From positions 1 through 22,839 of the IMG/VR virus record IMGVR_UViG_3300023179_000542: 22,839 nt of DNA. One strand, 5' to 3'. The translations under genes were made by a program, and so were the position numbers. Below the pieces are notes generated by a model. That model did not search any database and was not told where the DNA came from. It saw only the letters and a program-made list of their open reading frames with translations. Shown here piece by piece: positions 13,076 to 21,164 of this stretch; positions within the stretch are counted from its first letter, which is position 1, and every line of letters begins with the position of its first letter. Origin of the DNA: a virus.

Positions 13076-13319
13076 TGAGGTATCAGACCTTAAAGACAGG
13101 GTGGCAACCGTATCAGAAAGGTTGGCCAGGATGGAGGAACGTCAAATGACCCTGATTTCCATGATTGAAAGGTCTTTATCAAGCTTTGGTGATCTATCCA
13201 ATAGGGTAACCGCCATTGAAGGCTTAAAGACCAAGATGCTACTTGTGGCAGGCGCACTAGGTGCTATAATCAGCGTCGCCTGGGATTTCGTTAAATCCAA
13301 GCTAATAAACGGAGGATAA
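13065..13319 (+). CDS. XhlA/holin-like coiled-coil membrane protein
   Basis: An 84-residue protein with a long heptad-patterned coiled coil (about 5-53, VSDLKDRVATVSERLARME and on) and one C-terminal membrane span (about 57-75, KMLLVAGALGAIISVAWDF) ending in lysines. This order is that of XhlA-type phage membrane proteins that assist holin-driven lysis. The GTG start overlaps the previous gene; GGAGGGTAGGGG lies upstream. A second lysis-type membrane gene 8 kb from the first suggests either split lysis functions or a structural use of the coiled coil. Confidence 0.65.
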   Translation: MSLDEVSDLKDRVATVSERLARMEERQMTLISMIERSLSSFGDLSNRVTAIEGLKTKMLLVAGALGAIISVAWDFVKSKLINGG

Positions 13320-13910
13320 ATGGCCACTTTAGGCACACAGAACATTTCGACAAGCTATAACCAGGTTCTCAAGACCTACGGGTCAAATATCGTTGGAGCC
13401 ACGCTTGCGGCTGTATCCAGTGGCGATGAAACTGGTGTTTCAGCCCTTCAGATTTCAACTACCGGAGTTAAAAGCACGGGCACGTTTGCTGTGGATGGTG
13501 CGGCCACGTTTGGGTCAAGTGTAACCATGTCCACAGGAACCGCAACGATTGGAACACTTTCTGTAACTGCTACTGCAACTGTTGGATCTGCAAGGATTGG
13601 ATCAGCTGGACCTACCGTAACAAAGGTTTCACACGGAACGGCGTTGTTCCCGTCAACAGTTGTAGGCCCATATAATGCTTCCGGAACGTCAACTGGAACA
13701 TTTGGTGTGACCGGTGCGCAACTTGGTGATTTTGTGTGTGGAAGCATAAATTCCATTGGGTCTGCAACTGGGGCGGCTGGTTTTTATTGTGTTCCAAGTT
13801 TTTATGTTATTTCTTCCGATGTTGTAAGGTGGGCGATTGCCGGACCTTCATCACAAGGAACAATCGGTACAGGCATTGTTAGCGCAACCGCATGGAGGGT
13901 GACGGCTTAA
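13320..13910 (+). CDS. tail fibre-like beta-repeat protein
   Basis: A 196-residue protein. Residues 45-95 are Ser/Thr/Gly/Val strands with a repeating pattern (TGTFAVDGAATFGSSVTM, then TGTATIGTLSVTATATVG), like the shaft of a trimeric fibre. The C-terminal 100 residues form a denser, aromatic beta domain. GGAGG (13310-13316 region) lies right before the ATG. It sits next to the longer fibre protein at 13912 and may form a fibre segment or spike. Virion location is inferred from composition and context. Confidence 0.6.
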   Translation: MATLGTQNISTSYNQVLKTYGSNIVGATLAAVSSGDETGVSALQISTTGVKSTGTFAVDGAATFGSSVTMSTGTATIGTLSVTATATVGSARIGSAGPTVTKVSHGTALFPSTVVGPYNASGTSTGTFGVTGAQLGDFVCGSINSIGSATGAAGFYCVPSFYVISSDVVRWAIAGPSSQGTIGTGIVSATAWRVTA

Positions 13911-13911
13911 T

Positions 13912-14994
13912 ATGGCAATCAAATTCAATCGCTCCCAGACCTTCGCAACCAACGGCACGGTTACTGCCGCTGGATTGCACAATCTTATTGACGGAACTGA
14001 CATTTACCAAGCGTTAATTACCGATCAGCCCAGCCTTACTTCGGTTGCCACGGATGACAGCATCCTTATTGCCGATGCAAGCTTGACGGCAGGTGATGCC
14101 CCAAGGCAGACGACTGTATCCAATTTGTTTGATGATGCGCTTACCGGCGGAACTTATACAAATCTAAACCTTACCGGAGCGTTGACTTTCGGTACGGCCA
14201 CAGGAAATCGCACTGTTTCAACAAGCGCAACGATTACCACCGGAACAATTCCCAATCTTACCTCAAGCACTGCAAGCATTACGATTGGAACGATTCCAAC
14301 GCTTACGGCTGGCACCACGACGGCTACGGCAGAGAATGTTACCAACGGAACAATTCAATCGCTTACATCAAGCACTGCAAACATTACTGGTGGAACTTTT
14401 GGTGGAATCATTAATTCAACAGGAACATTTTCAGGATCAATTAACAGTACAAATGGTACTATTATAAATTTATCAACAACTCTTGCTGGAGATGTGTCAA
14501 TAAGTCAAGGAACTGCGACTCTGTCAACAACCGGAGTTACATCAGGAACGTATGGAAACTCTTCATCTTATCCAATTGTAAATGTTGATTCCAAGGGAAG
14601 AATATTAACCGTAAGCACTGCTGCCGCAAGTTCAAGCATCGGTACAAATAGTATTTATTTTGATGCTTTATCAACAAGCACAAGCGAATCAACTAATGTG
14701 GCCAAGCGGGTTGCGAAGGCATGGGCATCATGGAATGGATCAACCGATGTAATAAGAGATTCATTTAACGTCCATTCAATCACGCATGGAGCCACTGGAG
14801 AATATACTGTAAATTTCAAAACATCAATTGGAACAGGAATGGGATTTTCAGCAGATGGGAATCTTTCCTCATCGTTTAATTATGTTGTAAGCTCAGACAT
14901 TTCGTCAGCAACCTCATTGAGGGTTATTTCTTGTACGGCTGCGGCAGTTAAAACAAATCTTGATTATATTTCTGTCGTTGTATTTGGAGCATAA
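13912..14994 (+). CDS. tail fibre protein
   Basis: A 360-residue protein with three parts: an N-terminal attachment-like part (1-75, FNRSQTFATNGTVTAAGLHN), a shaft of short beta repeats (about 85-200, GTIPNLTSSTASI and relatives), and a C-terminal domain beginning near residue 262 with KAWASWNGSTDVIRDSFNV and SITHGATGEYTVNF. This C-terminal pattern (KAWxxFNG, DSFNVxSI, GxYTVNF) is one I recognise from many podovirus tail fibres. It would form a trimer that touches the host. The 3' half is AT-rich. The next gene is chaperone-like. Confidence 0.8.
   Translation: MAIKFNRSQTFATNGTVTAAGLHNLIDGTDIYQALITDQPSLTSVATDDSILIADASLTAGDAPRQTTVSNLFDDALTGGTYTNLNLTGALTFGTATGNRTVSTSATITTGTIPNLTSSTASITIGTIPTLTAGTTTATAENVTNGTIQSLTSSTANITGGTFGGIINSTGTFSGSINSTNGTIINLSTTLAGDVSISQGTATLSTTGVTSGTYGNSSSYPIVNVDSKGRILTVSTAAASSSIGTNSIYFDALSTSTSESTNVAKRVAKAWASWNGSTDVIRDSFNVHSITHGATGEYTVNFKTSIGTGMGFSADGNLSSSFNYVVSSDISSATSLRVISCTAAAVKTNLDYISVVVFGA
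14242..14388 (+). repeat. fibre-shaft coding repeats
   Basis: A roughly 41-nt unit beginning GGAACAATTC at 14242 recurs at 14347, 105 nt (35 codons) later, with few changes; a more diverged copy begins near 14287. They encode GTI-x-x-LT repeats of the fibre shaft, suggesting growth by duplication. Confidence 0.6.
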
Positions 14995-14995
14995 T

Positions 14996-15430
14996 ATGGC
15001 TAAAATTATTGCATATAATAATGCTGGTTTTCTTGGAGTAATCATTCCTGTCTTGGATGATGAATCAAAAATTTCACAATTTGCGTCAGAAAACATACAG
15101 GCTGGTGTTGAATATATTATTATTGAAAATTCAGAACTTCCATCTGACCATACCTTTCGTGATGCGTTTGAAATAAATGGAGGAATTAAGTTTAACCCTG
15201 ACAAGGCTAAAGCAATCTGGAAAAATAAATGGCGGGAAGCGCGCAAATCAAAACTTGCTTTACTTGATATTGATTTTATGCGCTCTGTTGAATCTGGAAA
15301 TAAATCAAAACAAACAGAGATTTCCAACAAGAAGCAAGCATTGAGGGATGTGACTTTAACCGAAATACCAGGCACCACGCCCGAAGAAATTAAGTCTGTC
15401 TGGCCGGAGGTGCTAAATGACCCTATCTGA
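14996..15430 (+). CDS. tail fibre assembly / tail chaperone-like protein
   Basis: A 144-residue protein whose block order I recognise from small phage tail proteins: NAGFLGVIIPV, then GVEYIIIENSELPSDHTFRDAFE (about 40-62), then PDKAKAIWKNKWREARKSKLALLDIDFMR, and KKQALRD with TTPEEIKSVWP at the end. Such proteins usually sit after a fibre gene and act in its assembly or cover its tip. ATG at 14996 is chosen, directly after the fibre stop; an in-frame start at 14960 would lie inside the fibre gene. The gene is AT-rich like the end of the fibre, so both may have moved together. Confidence 0.7.
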   Translation: MAKIIAYNNAGFLGVIIPVLDDESKISQFASENIQAGVEYIIIENSELPSDHTFRDAFEINGGIKFNPDKAKAIWKNKWREARKSKLALLDIDFMRSVESGNKSKQTEISNKKQALRDVTLTEIPGTTPEEIKSVWPEVLNDPI

Positions 15431-16115
15431 AATAGCCCAATACGCCGGCGAGAAAGTCGGCAAGACCGACTCCGACACATTATTGTTTCTCCAAAAAGCC
15501 GCAAGCTTGGCTTACCGGCGGGTATGGAACTTTGCGCCATGGCGCGAGACTGTAACCAGCTCAACCTACTCGGTTGGAACCAACCGTACGATTACACTTG
15601 GTTCCAATGTGGAAACTCCGTTGTCTGTTTCCTACGATAAGTCCGAGGTAGACCCAATTGATTTGGCAACAATTATCAGCCAGGATGCGGATTTGCTCGA
15701 GGAAACAAGAACTGGAACTCCTGTGCTTTATCACTTTACTGGTCGCAATACCAGCGGAATTGCCCAGCTTGATCTTTATCCAAGGCTCGCTACGGCTGGA
15801 ACAGAAACTTTGCGAGTTGTGGAAAAGCTGAAGTGCCTAACCCGCACAAACATTGTCGTTGACTTCCCGCCATCCACCGAGGCTCTGAATGACGAGCTTC
15901 GTCTGCCTCATGTCCACCAGGTCATTCTTGCCCTTACGCATGCCGATGCCTTGGAACGTGAACGGCAATACGCCAAGGCGCAGGCTGTGGTGCAATCAGC
16001 CAATGCGGATCTGGCGGCGATGGCCAATTATGAACTCAGCCAGGTTGGTGGGGTCAAGCAGATTACCCCAGTTAGCCTTGGCGACTTGATGACCGAAGAA
16101 ATCACGGCTGCTTAA
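15417..16115 (+). CDS. head-tail adaptor / tail tubular A-like protein
   Basis: A 232-residue protein: helical N-terminus (MTLSEIAQYAGEKVG, FLQKAASLAYRRVWNFAPW), a beta middle with YSVGTNRTITLG and FTGRNTSGIAQLDLYPRL, and a long C-terminal helix with HADALERERQYAKAQAVVQ. This helix-beta-helix layout, and position directly before the tail nozzle gene, fits the ring protein that joins portal to tail (the role of P22 gp4 or T7 gp11). It overlaps the chaperone-like gene by 14 nt. The role is inferred from pattern and context. Confidence 0.7.
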   Translation: MTLSEIAQYAGEKVGKTDSDTLLFLQKAASLAYRRVWNFAPWRETVTSSTYSVGTNRTITLGSNVETPLSVSYDKSEVDPIDLATIISQDADLLEETRTGTPVLYHFTGRNTSGIAQLDLYPRLATAGTETLRVVEKLKCLTRTNIVVDFPPSTEALNDELRLPHVHQVILALTHADALERERQYAKAQAVVQSANADLAAMANYELSQVGGVKQITPVSLGDLMTEEITAA

Positions 16116-16131
16116 ACCACAGGGAGTCTAG

Positions 16132-18030
16132 GTGCCATACTACTCCGACAATCTGGACGATCTGCTGGCGTTTGACGGCATTCGCAGTTTTGCGGGTGGT
16201 CAGGCTAGCGGATTGCAGTCTGACCTGTTGGCAGAGAACCAGGTAAGCCAACTGGTCAATATGACCCTGTCGCCAAGGGGTAGCCTTGAAACCCGCACCG
16301 GAGCCACCTCGTTTTGTACGACTACTACAAGCCAGCTTGGTTCAGTTGGTGGCATGCGGTATTACGACACTGCTTTATACGAATATCTTTTGACTGTAAC
16401 CCAAGGGCGTTTTTACAGCATTAATTCTTCTGGAAGCGCGGACATTCACCCAGCAGACGAGACTTGGGGTGCGGTCAACAGAACTTGGGGATCTGAAGAC
16501 CAAGCATGGGCTGACGGATTTTCATCTGTTTATGATGTGCCTGTGGCCATGGCGCAGTTCAATGACAAGATGTACATGGCTGACGGAGATGGCGACCTGT
16601 ATTATTTTGACGGCAACATAGCCACTAGGCAGGCAGGAAAGGTTCGAGCCATAACCGTAACTACGGCTGGAACAGGATACACCAGCGCAACTGCCATTGT
16701 CACTGGACCACAATGGGGCGGAACATACCCTCAGTTGATTACAACCGTTGCAGGAGGCGCAGTAACAGGAGTTACTGTTGTTGACGGAGGGTATGGATAT
16801 AGCTCTGCTCCAACCGTAACCATTATTGGAGATGGCTCCGGGGCAACTGCCACGGCAACCGTAAGCCCTCCTCCATCCAATCTTAGGCTTTTAATCAATA
16901 CCGGAAATCGACTATTTGCAGTCGGATCTGGCAGCCAGCGCAACACGCTTTATTGCTCGGATATCTTGGATGCGTCGATATGGGATTCGGCAAATAGTGC
17001 AGTGATTAACGGCGATGACGGTGATGAGATCACGGCAATTGTTCCATATTATCAAAACAGAATCATCGTATTTAAGAAGCGCAGGATATTCCAGGTAACC
17101 GTTCCAGACGACATGACCAGTGCGGCGGATTGGACAATCTCGCTTATTTCAAACAATACCGGGTGTGTGGCAGGGAATACCGCAGTTCAGGTAAGCAGCG
17201 ACATCTTTTTCCTGTCAGACAACGGCATTCGGTCGCTGGTCAGGTCAGCGGCTGACGACTTTAGCTCCGTTGGAATCCCCATTTCCGAGGTGGTCAAGGA
17301 TGTCATTCAATCCATTAACCCTGCCAAGATAAACATTGCCACCTCAATCTTTTACGATAACCGATATTTCATGGCATTCCCAACCGGAGCCAATGACTAC
17401 AATGACACCATTCTTGTTTACAATACTGCGTTAAACGCCTTTGAAGGAACATGGACTCCGCAGGTTATGCAGTTTGCCTTGACCAATTTTGACAACCAAG
17501 GTTTGCGTGCCGCATTCAAAACAACCACCGGGCAGATCAATCAATACTTTGGGTATAAATCTCCATCCGCGCTTACTGCTCAAGATTATAGAGATTACGG
17601 AGTTTATGTTCAGACAACCACTACCTCCACATCAACTGGAACTGGATTTTTTGATTATCAGTCTTACATCAGAACAAAAGACTTCAACTTTGGCGACCCA
17701 TTCTCCATGAAGTATGGCAGCCATTTTGAGGTTATCTTTGACGATTCCTATTCAACCGATGCCACCATATCCATCCAGCGGGACAGCGATGTTGGGGATA
17801 TTGATGTCCAGCCCAACCTTAACATTGCCAGTGCGGTTCTTACCCTTGATTTTGTGCTTCCAGCCGTTCTTCCTACCTCGGTCAAGAAGCGTATTGCAAG
17901 CGATCTTAGGGTGTACGAGAAGTGGCGGTTATTGAATATCAAGATTACCAGCGCGGCTGGCAAGATGGCTATACGCCAGATTACGGCAGCGGCCAACCCA
18001 GATACCATTGAGGTGCAAAAGAGTCTATGA
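16132..18030 (+). CDS. tail stabilisation / nozzle protein (P22 gp10-like)
   Basis: A 632-residue beta-propeller-type protein. It begins with AGGQASGLQSDLLAENQVSQ and NMTLSPRGSLETRTG, then short blades with VPVAMAQFNDKMYMADG, NRLFAVGSGSQRNTLYCSD, EITAIVPYYQNRIIVFKKRR, DIFFLSDNGIRSLV and YDNRYFMAFP, a pattern I associate with gp10-like tail proteins that plug and extend the portal-adaptor channel. Residues about 170-247 are an inserted Gly/Thr-rich domain (two copies of a GxGYxSAxxxV-type motif) ending in a PPP linker. GTG at 16132 is used, with GGGAG 6 nt ahead. The insert may face outwards and bind glycans, which is inference. Confidence 0.8.
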   Translation: MPYYSDNLDDLLAFDGIRSFAGGQASGLQSDLLAENQVSQLVNMTLSPRGSLETRTGATSFCTTTTSQLGSVGGMRYYDTALYEYLLTVTQGRFYSINSSGSADIHPADETWGAVNRTWGSEDQAWADGFSSVYDVPVAMAQFNDKMYMADGDGDLYYFDGNIATRQAGKVRAITVTTAGTGYTSATAIVTGPQWGGTYPQLITTVAGGAVTGVTVVDGGYGYSSAPTVTIIGDGSGATATATVSPPPSNLRLLINTGNRLFAVGSGSQRNTLYCSDILDASIWDSANSAVINGDDGDEITAIVPYYQNRIIVFKKRRIFQVTVPDDMTSAADWTISLISNNTGCVAGNTAVQVSSDIFFLSDNGIRSLVRSAADDFSSVGIPISEVVKDVIQSINPAKINIATSIFYDNRYFMAFPTGANDYNDTILVYNTALNAFEGTWTPQVMQFALTNFDNQGLRAAFKTTTGQINQYFGYKSPSALTAQDYRDYGVYVQTTTTSTSTGTGFFDYQSYIRTKDFNFGDPFSMKYGSHFEVIFDDSYSTDATISIQRDSDVGDIDVQPNLNIASAVLTLDFVLPAVLPTSVKKRIASDLRVYEKWRLLNIKITSAAGKMAIRQITAAANPDTIEVQKSL

Positions 18031-18416
18031 CACCAATGGATTATATTGAGCTTTCCGGGGTGCCGGAGTCCAAGTGGCCAACTTTTAAGGAATGGTTTGG
18101 GTGGCATGAAAAGCTGGATTTGGTGGGTGTTGCCAAGGATGGGGACACCATTGCTGGTGTGGCTATTGCCAGGTGCTTAAATGATGGGCAAGATCCTGTG
18201 CATTACAAACATACCGAAGATGGCGATAATGTGTTCGTTGACTTGACCGTGACTAGTACCGATGGTATAAGTAACGCCCTGAGCCGTAAGGCTCTAAAAT
18301 GCCTGCTGTCGATCCTTTGGGATCGTTTTGGTCCGCGCAGGAGGATCATGTTTAAGCGCAATGGCGCATACAAGGAGTACGATTACTTGAAATTTATGAC
18401 AAAGGCTATGGCTTAA
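18027..18416 (+). CDS. acetyltransferase-like virion-module protein
   Basis: A 129-residue protein whose middle (LVGVAKDGDTIAGVAIARCL), followed by VFVDLTVTSTDG and a C-terminal helix plus strand (LKCLLSILWDRFGPRRRIMFKR), resembles a short GNAT fold, as in small acetyltransferase-like proteins between the tail and internal-protein genes of T7-like phages. The usual acetyl-CoA loop (Q/RxxGxG/A) is not clear, so enzyme activity is doubtful. It overlaps the nozzle gene stop (ATGA). A structural or assembly role is possible. Confidence 0.55.
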   Translation: MTPMDYIELSGVPESKWPTFKEWFGWHEKLDLVGVAKDGDTIAGVAIARCLNDGQDPVHYKHTEDGDNVFVDLTVTSTDGISNALSRKALKCLLSILWDRFGPRRRIMFKRNGAYKEYDYLKFMTKAMA

Positions 18417-18417
18417 C

Positions 18418-18897
18418 ATGGGTGGCGGACCTTCTATTCCGGCACCTCCTCCGCCTCCCGACCCTAATGCGGTCGCGCAGGCCAATGCTGAGGCTTACAA
18501 AAAGAATGTTGAAACCTATATTCAGAAAGCCCCGGAAATGGCTGCCTTGGAAAACAAGCTTCGCATCCAGTACATGCCTCAACAGCGTTCTTTGGAGCGT
18601 CAGCTTTCAGCCCTCGACCAACAGGCAGCCGCCCTATCCAGCCTGCAACTTGAGCGTCAATATGGACCGCAACGTACCCTGGAGGGATTACGTCGCTCTT
18701 ATGAATATAGCCCTCAGGCGTATGCTTTGAATCGTGGCCTTGGCCAGCAAATGACCCAGCAATTTGCGCGTCTTTATGGAACCTCGCCCTATGGTGCGGT
18801 TGAACCCAATGTGGCATTTGCCCCCCGCGCCATGCCTCCGCAGGACATTTACGGAACGATTGGCACAAGCATTTCCAATCCTCCGCTCCAAGGTTAA
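18418..18897 (+). CDS. internal virion protein-like, proline start
   Basis: A 159-residue protein that starts MGGGPSIPAPPPPPDPN, then becomes helical and Gln/Leu/Ala-rich (NKLRIQYMPQQRSLERQL, ALDQQAAALSSLQLERQYG), ending with a less ordered Pro/Ala part. A GGG-then-polyproline start followed by Gln-rich helices is common among proteins packed in podovirus heads next to the giant ejected proteins. It has no signal peptide and no enzyme motif. It starts one base after the previous stop and ends 3 nt before the next gene. Function is inferred from context. Confidence 0.6.
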   Translation: MGGGPSIPAPPPPPDPNAVAQANAEAYKKNVETYIQKAPEMAALENKLRIQYMPQQRSLERQLSALDQQAAALSSLQLERQYGPQRTLEGLRRSYEYSPQAYALNRGLGQQMTQQFARLYGTSPYGAVEPNVAFAPRAMPPQDIYGTIGTSISNPPLQG

Positions 18898-18900
18898 GTT

Positions 18901-20487
18901 ATGGCTAGCAAATTAATAAACGTTCTTTATTCCCAGTCAAAAATAGCGCAAGGCCCAGAAGATTTGCCAGAAAAGTACAATGTTGATGAAGACGGGAATA
19001 TCGTAACGATTGCTCCTCCTGCCTATAACGGAGGCCAAGGGACAAAAAGCATTGGTTACCGCGCAAGACAGGATGAAACCGATGCCTACCTTGGCGCAAA
19101 ATACAAGAGCATTGCCGATGCAACCAATGCCGCGCAAAAGATTATATCCAAAAAATCAGAAGCCGGAATCAGGGCTGATTACGATAAAAGACTTGCGGAT
19201 ATTACCAGTCAGGAAAATACAAGAAATACCCTTGCTCAACAAATCGCAATGCTGGCGGGTGGTCGTCAACCGGCACAAGGATTAGATCAATTTAATATGG
19301 CTCAATCACCATCCATGACTGCATTCGGGGCAGACCGAAATTTTGGCACCTCCGATCTTGCCAACCGCCTAAACTTTCAAGTATCAGACGAGCAGATCCT
19401 AAACGACTATAATACCAGCAAGCTTGGCAGTCTTAACTCCATTGTTGATCGTGGCAATGCCCAGATCGCTGGCATCCAGGAGCGTCTTAATGCCGCGCAG
19501 ACCCTGCTTGACCAACTTCCTTCCGGTGACCCTCGGCGCGAATCCAGCCAGGTGTATGTCAACCAGTTGAAGTCCGATCTGACCAGCGTGCAAAGCGCGG
19601 TTACGGATGCGACCAAACAGATCAAGGATTTTAAGCCAATCACCGCTGGTTCCCCGGAAGCCGCCAGCCAGATCACCTCTTTCCGCGAATATCTCCAGTT
19701 GCCCGAAGAGCGTGCCACCCAACAGTTGCGCCAGATTGATCCAGAATCATATAAGACTGCGGTTGGGCTTGGTCGTCAATATCGTCAGATGGCAACTCAG
19801 CCCCTTGGCGCAACCACCACTCCGCAGACGGAACAACTGCGCCAGACCATTGAGCAGGAGGCGTTAAATCAACTCCGCCTTGGCTCAACCTTGGGAGCCG
19901 AAGAAAGGCGTGGCTACGAACAGGCCATCCGTGGAGCACAGACCGCCCGTGGGAATATCTTCGGTCTTGGACCGGCAGTGCAGGAAGCGGCACAGATTGG
20001 TGCCGCCGGGGAACAACGCAAGCTTGCGCGTTATGGGGCGGCACAGCAGTTCCTTGGATCTGGCGAAACCACCGGAGCCGCTGCTGCAAGGGACTTGGCC
20101 TTGCGCGAGGGGCTGCAACAGGCACGTCTTGGTGCCGCAGCCAATTTCATTGGTGGCGGTCCTTCGCTCTATAACCTTGGCCAAGCACGCACAGGCGCAC
20201 AGCAGGCTGCGTTCCAGAACTACATCCAGGCCAACCAAGCGTTGCCTGGTCAGTTTGGGCAGGCTCCTAGTACGGCACAGCCGTTTTATCAAGCGGTGGA
20301 TCAAAGCATTCCTGTCAATCTTACCAATACGTTTGCGAATCTTTATGGGTCGCAGGCTAATTATCTTGCAAATACATACGGGGCGCAGGTTGGGGCGATC
20401 TCTAGGTCATACACAAGCCCGTCACAAGCATTCGGAAATGTTGCCTCTGGCCTTGGAGGATTATTTAGTTTTAGCAAAGCATTTTAA
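18901..20487 (+). CDS. internal (ejected) virion protein
   Basis: A 528-residue helical protein rich in Ala, Gln and Gly. Middle segments look like coiled coils (NAQIAGIQERLNAAQTLLDQ and NQLKSDLTSVQSAVTDATKQ, about residues 185-240). The last 130 residues repeat Ala/Gln/Gly-rich motifs (LAREGL-like and ARLGAAANFIGGG) and aromatic ends. No enzyme motif is seen. Composition, size and position before the giant protein fit a T7 gp14/gp15-like protein ejected to form a DNA channel. AAGG lies 8 nt before the ATG. Confidence 0.6.
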   Translation: MASKLINVLYSQSKIAQGPEDLPEKYNVDEDGNIVTIAPPAYNGGQGTKSIGYRARQDETDAYLGAKYKSIADATNAAQKIISKKSEAGIRADYDKRLADITSQENTRNTLAQQIAMLAGGRQPAQGLDQFNMAQSPSMTAFGADRNFGTSDLANRLNFQVSDEQILNDYNTSKLGSLNSIVDRGNAQIAGIQERLNAAQTLLDQLPSGDPRRESSQVYVNQLKSDLTSVQSAVTDATKQIKDFKPITAGSPEAASQITSFREYLQLPEERATQQLRQIDPESYKTAVGLGRQYRQMATQPLGATTTPQTEQLRQTIEQEALNQLRLGSTLGAEERRGYEQAIRGAQTARGNIFGLGPAVQEAAQIGAAGEQRKLARYGAAQQFLGSGETTGAAAARDLALREGLQQARLGAAANFIGGGPSLYNLGQARTGAQQAAFQNYIQANQALPGQFGQAPSTAQPFYQAVDQSIPVNLTNTFANLYGSQANYLANTYGAQVGAISRSYTSPSQAFGNVASGLGGLFSFSKAF

Positions 20488-20506
20488 CAAAAACTAGGAA
20501 AACAAT

Positions 20507-21160
20507 ATGGCAATGTTTAATTTTCAATTAGATGGAGAAAAACAGGCTAGAAAGCCAATGCGTTCATATATTGATATTGATGAAAGCGGTAGGCCGAAGG
20601 CAAGAATTTATGCAGATGAATATGATGATGTAAAGGCAAATCCTGATTTTCAACCGTTTATTTCAAACGCTGGAAAGAATATTGCGATGGCGCAGGATAA
20701 CGATGCCTACCAAATGAACGAGGCAAGAATTGCTGATGTTGAGAAAAGAATAGATTTAAAAAGACAACAAACTATTAAAGCCGAAACAGAAGCAAGGAAA
20801 GCTCAAGAAGAAAATAATGTATATTATGGGCCTGATTTTCTTGGAAGTCTTGGAGGATTAAGGCAAACATATGCAGAGAAAAAAACTGCTCGCCAACAAG
20901 AACTAAAGAAGTTGCTTGAGGAGCGATCTGGATATATGGAAACACCTGAAATTTCTGCTCCGATGCAAGCAGAGGCTCCTACTGAACAGGCTCCAGCCGA
21001 ACAGACTCAAGCCGCACAAAATGAGTATATAAATCTAAAAGCTCCAGATGGCAGCATGTCAAGAATTAAAAAAAGCGCGTGGAGCGGTCAATCAAAAACC
21101 AAGCCAGGCAAAAAAGTTTCTGAAGTATATTTAGATTCGGGATATTCAATCATCCCGTAA
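20507..21160 (+). CDS. internal virion module protein
   Basis: A 217-residue charged protein. Residues 65-140 are a long helix rich in Arg, Lys, Gln and Glu (ADVEKRIDLKRQQTIKAETE and following), then a Pro/Gln/Ala linker (APTEQAPAEQTQ), and a C-terminal part with YINLKAPDGSMSRIKKSAW. The end resembles the short KxxDGS-type strand modules seen in virion proteins that precede large ejected proteins. TAGGAAAA lies before the ATG. The gene is AT-rich like the next one. No enzyme motif is visible. Confidence 0.55.
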   Translation: MAMFNFQLDGEKQARKPMRSYIDIDESGRPKARIYADEYDDVKANPDFQPFISNAGKNIAMAQDNDAYQMNEARIADVEKRIDLKRQQTIKAETEARKAQEENNVYYGPDFLGSLGGLRQTYAEKKTARQQELKKLLEERSGYMETPEISAPMQAEAPTEQAPAEQTQAAQNEYINLKAPDGSMSRIKKSAWSGQSKTKPGKKVSEVYLDSGYSIIP

Positions 21161-21164
21161 GGCA

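Noticed and set aside
19673-20497. Long reading frames in other frames over the 18901 gene
   Set aside because: They are rich in Arg, Pro, His and Ser, as expected for shadow frames, and the 18901 frame is the coupled one.
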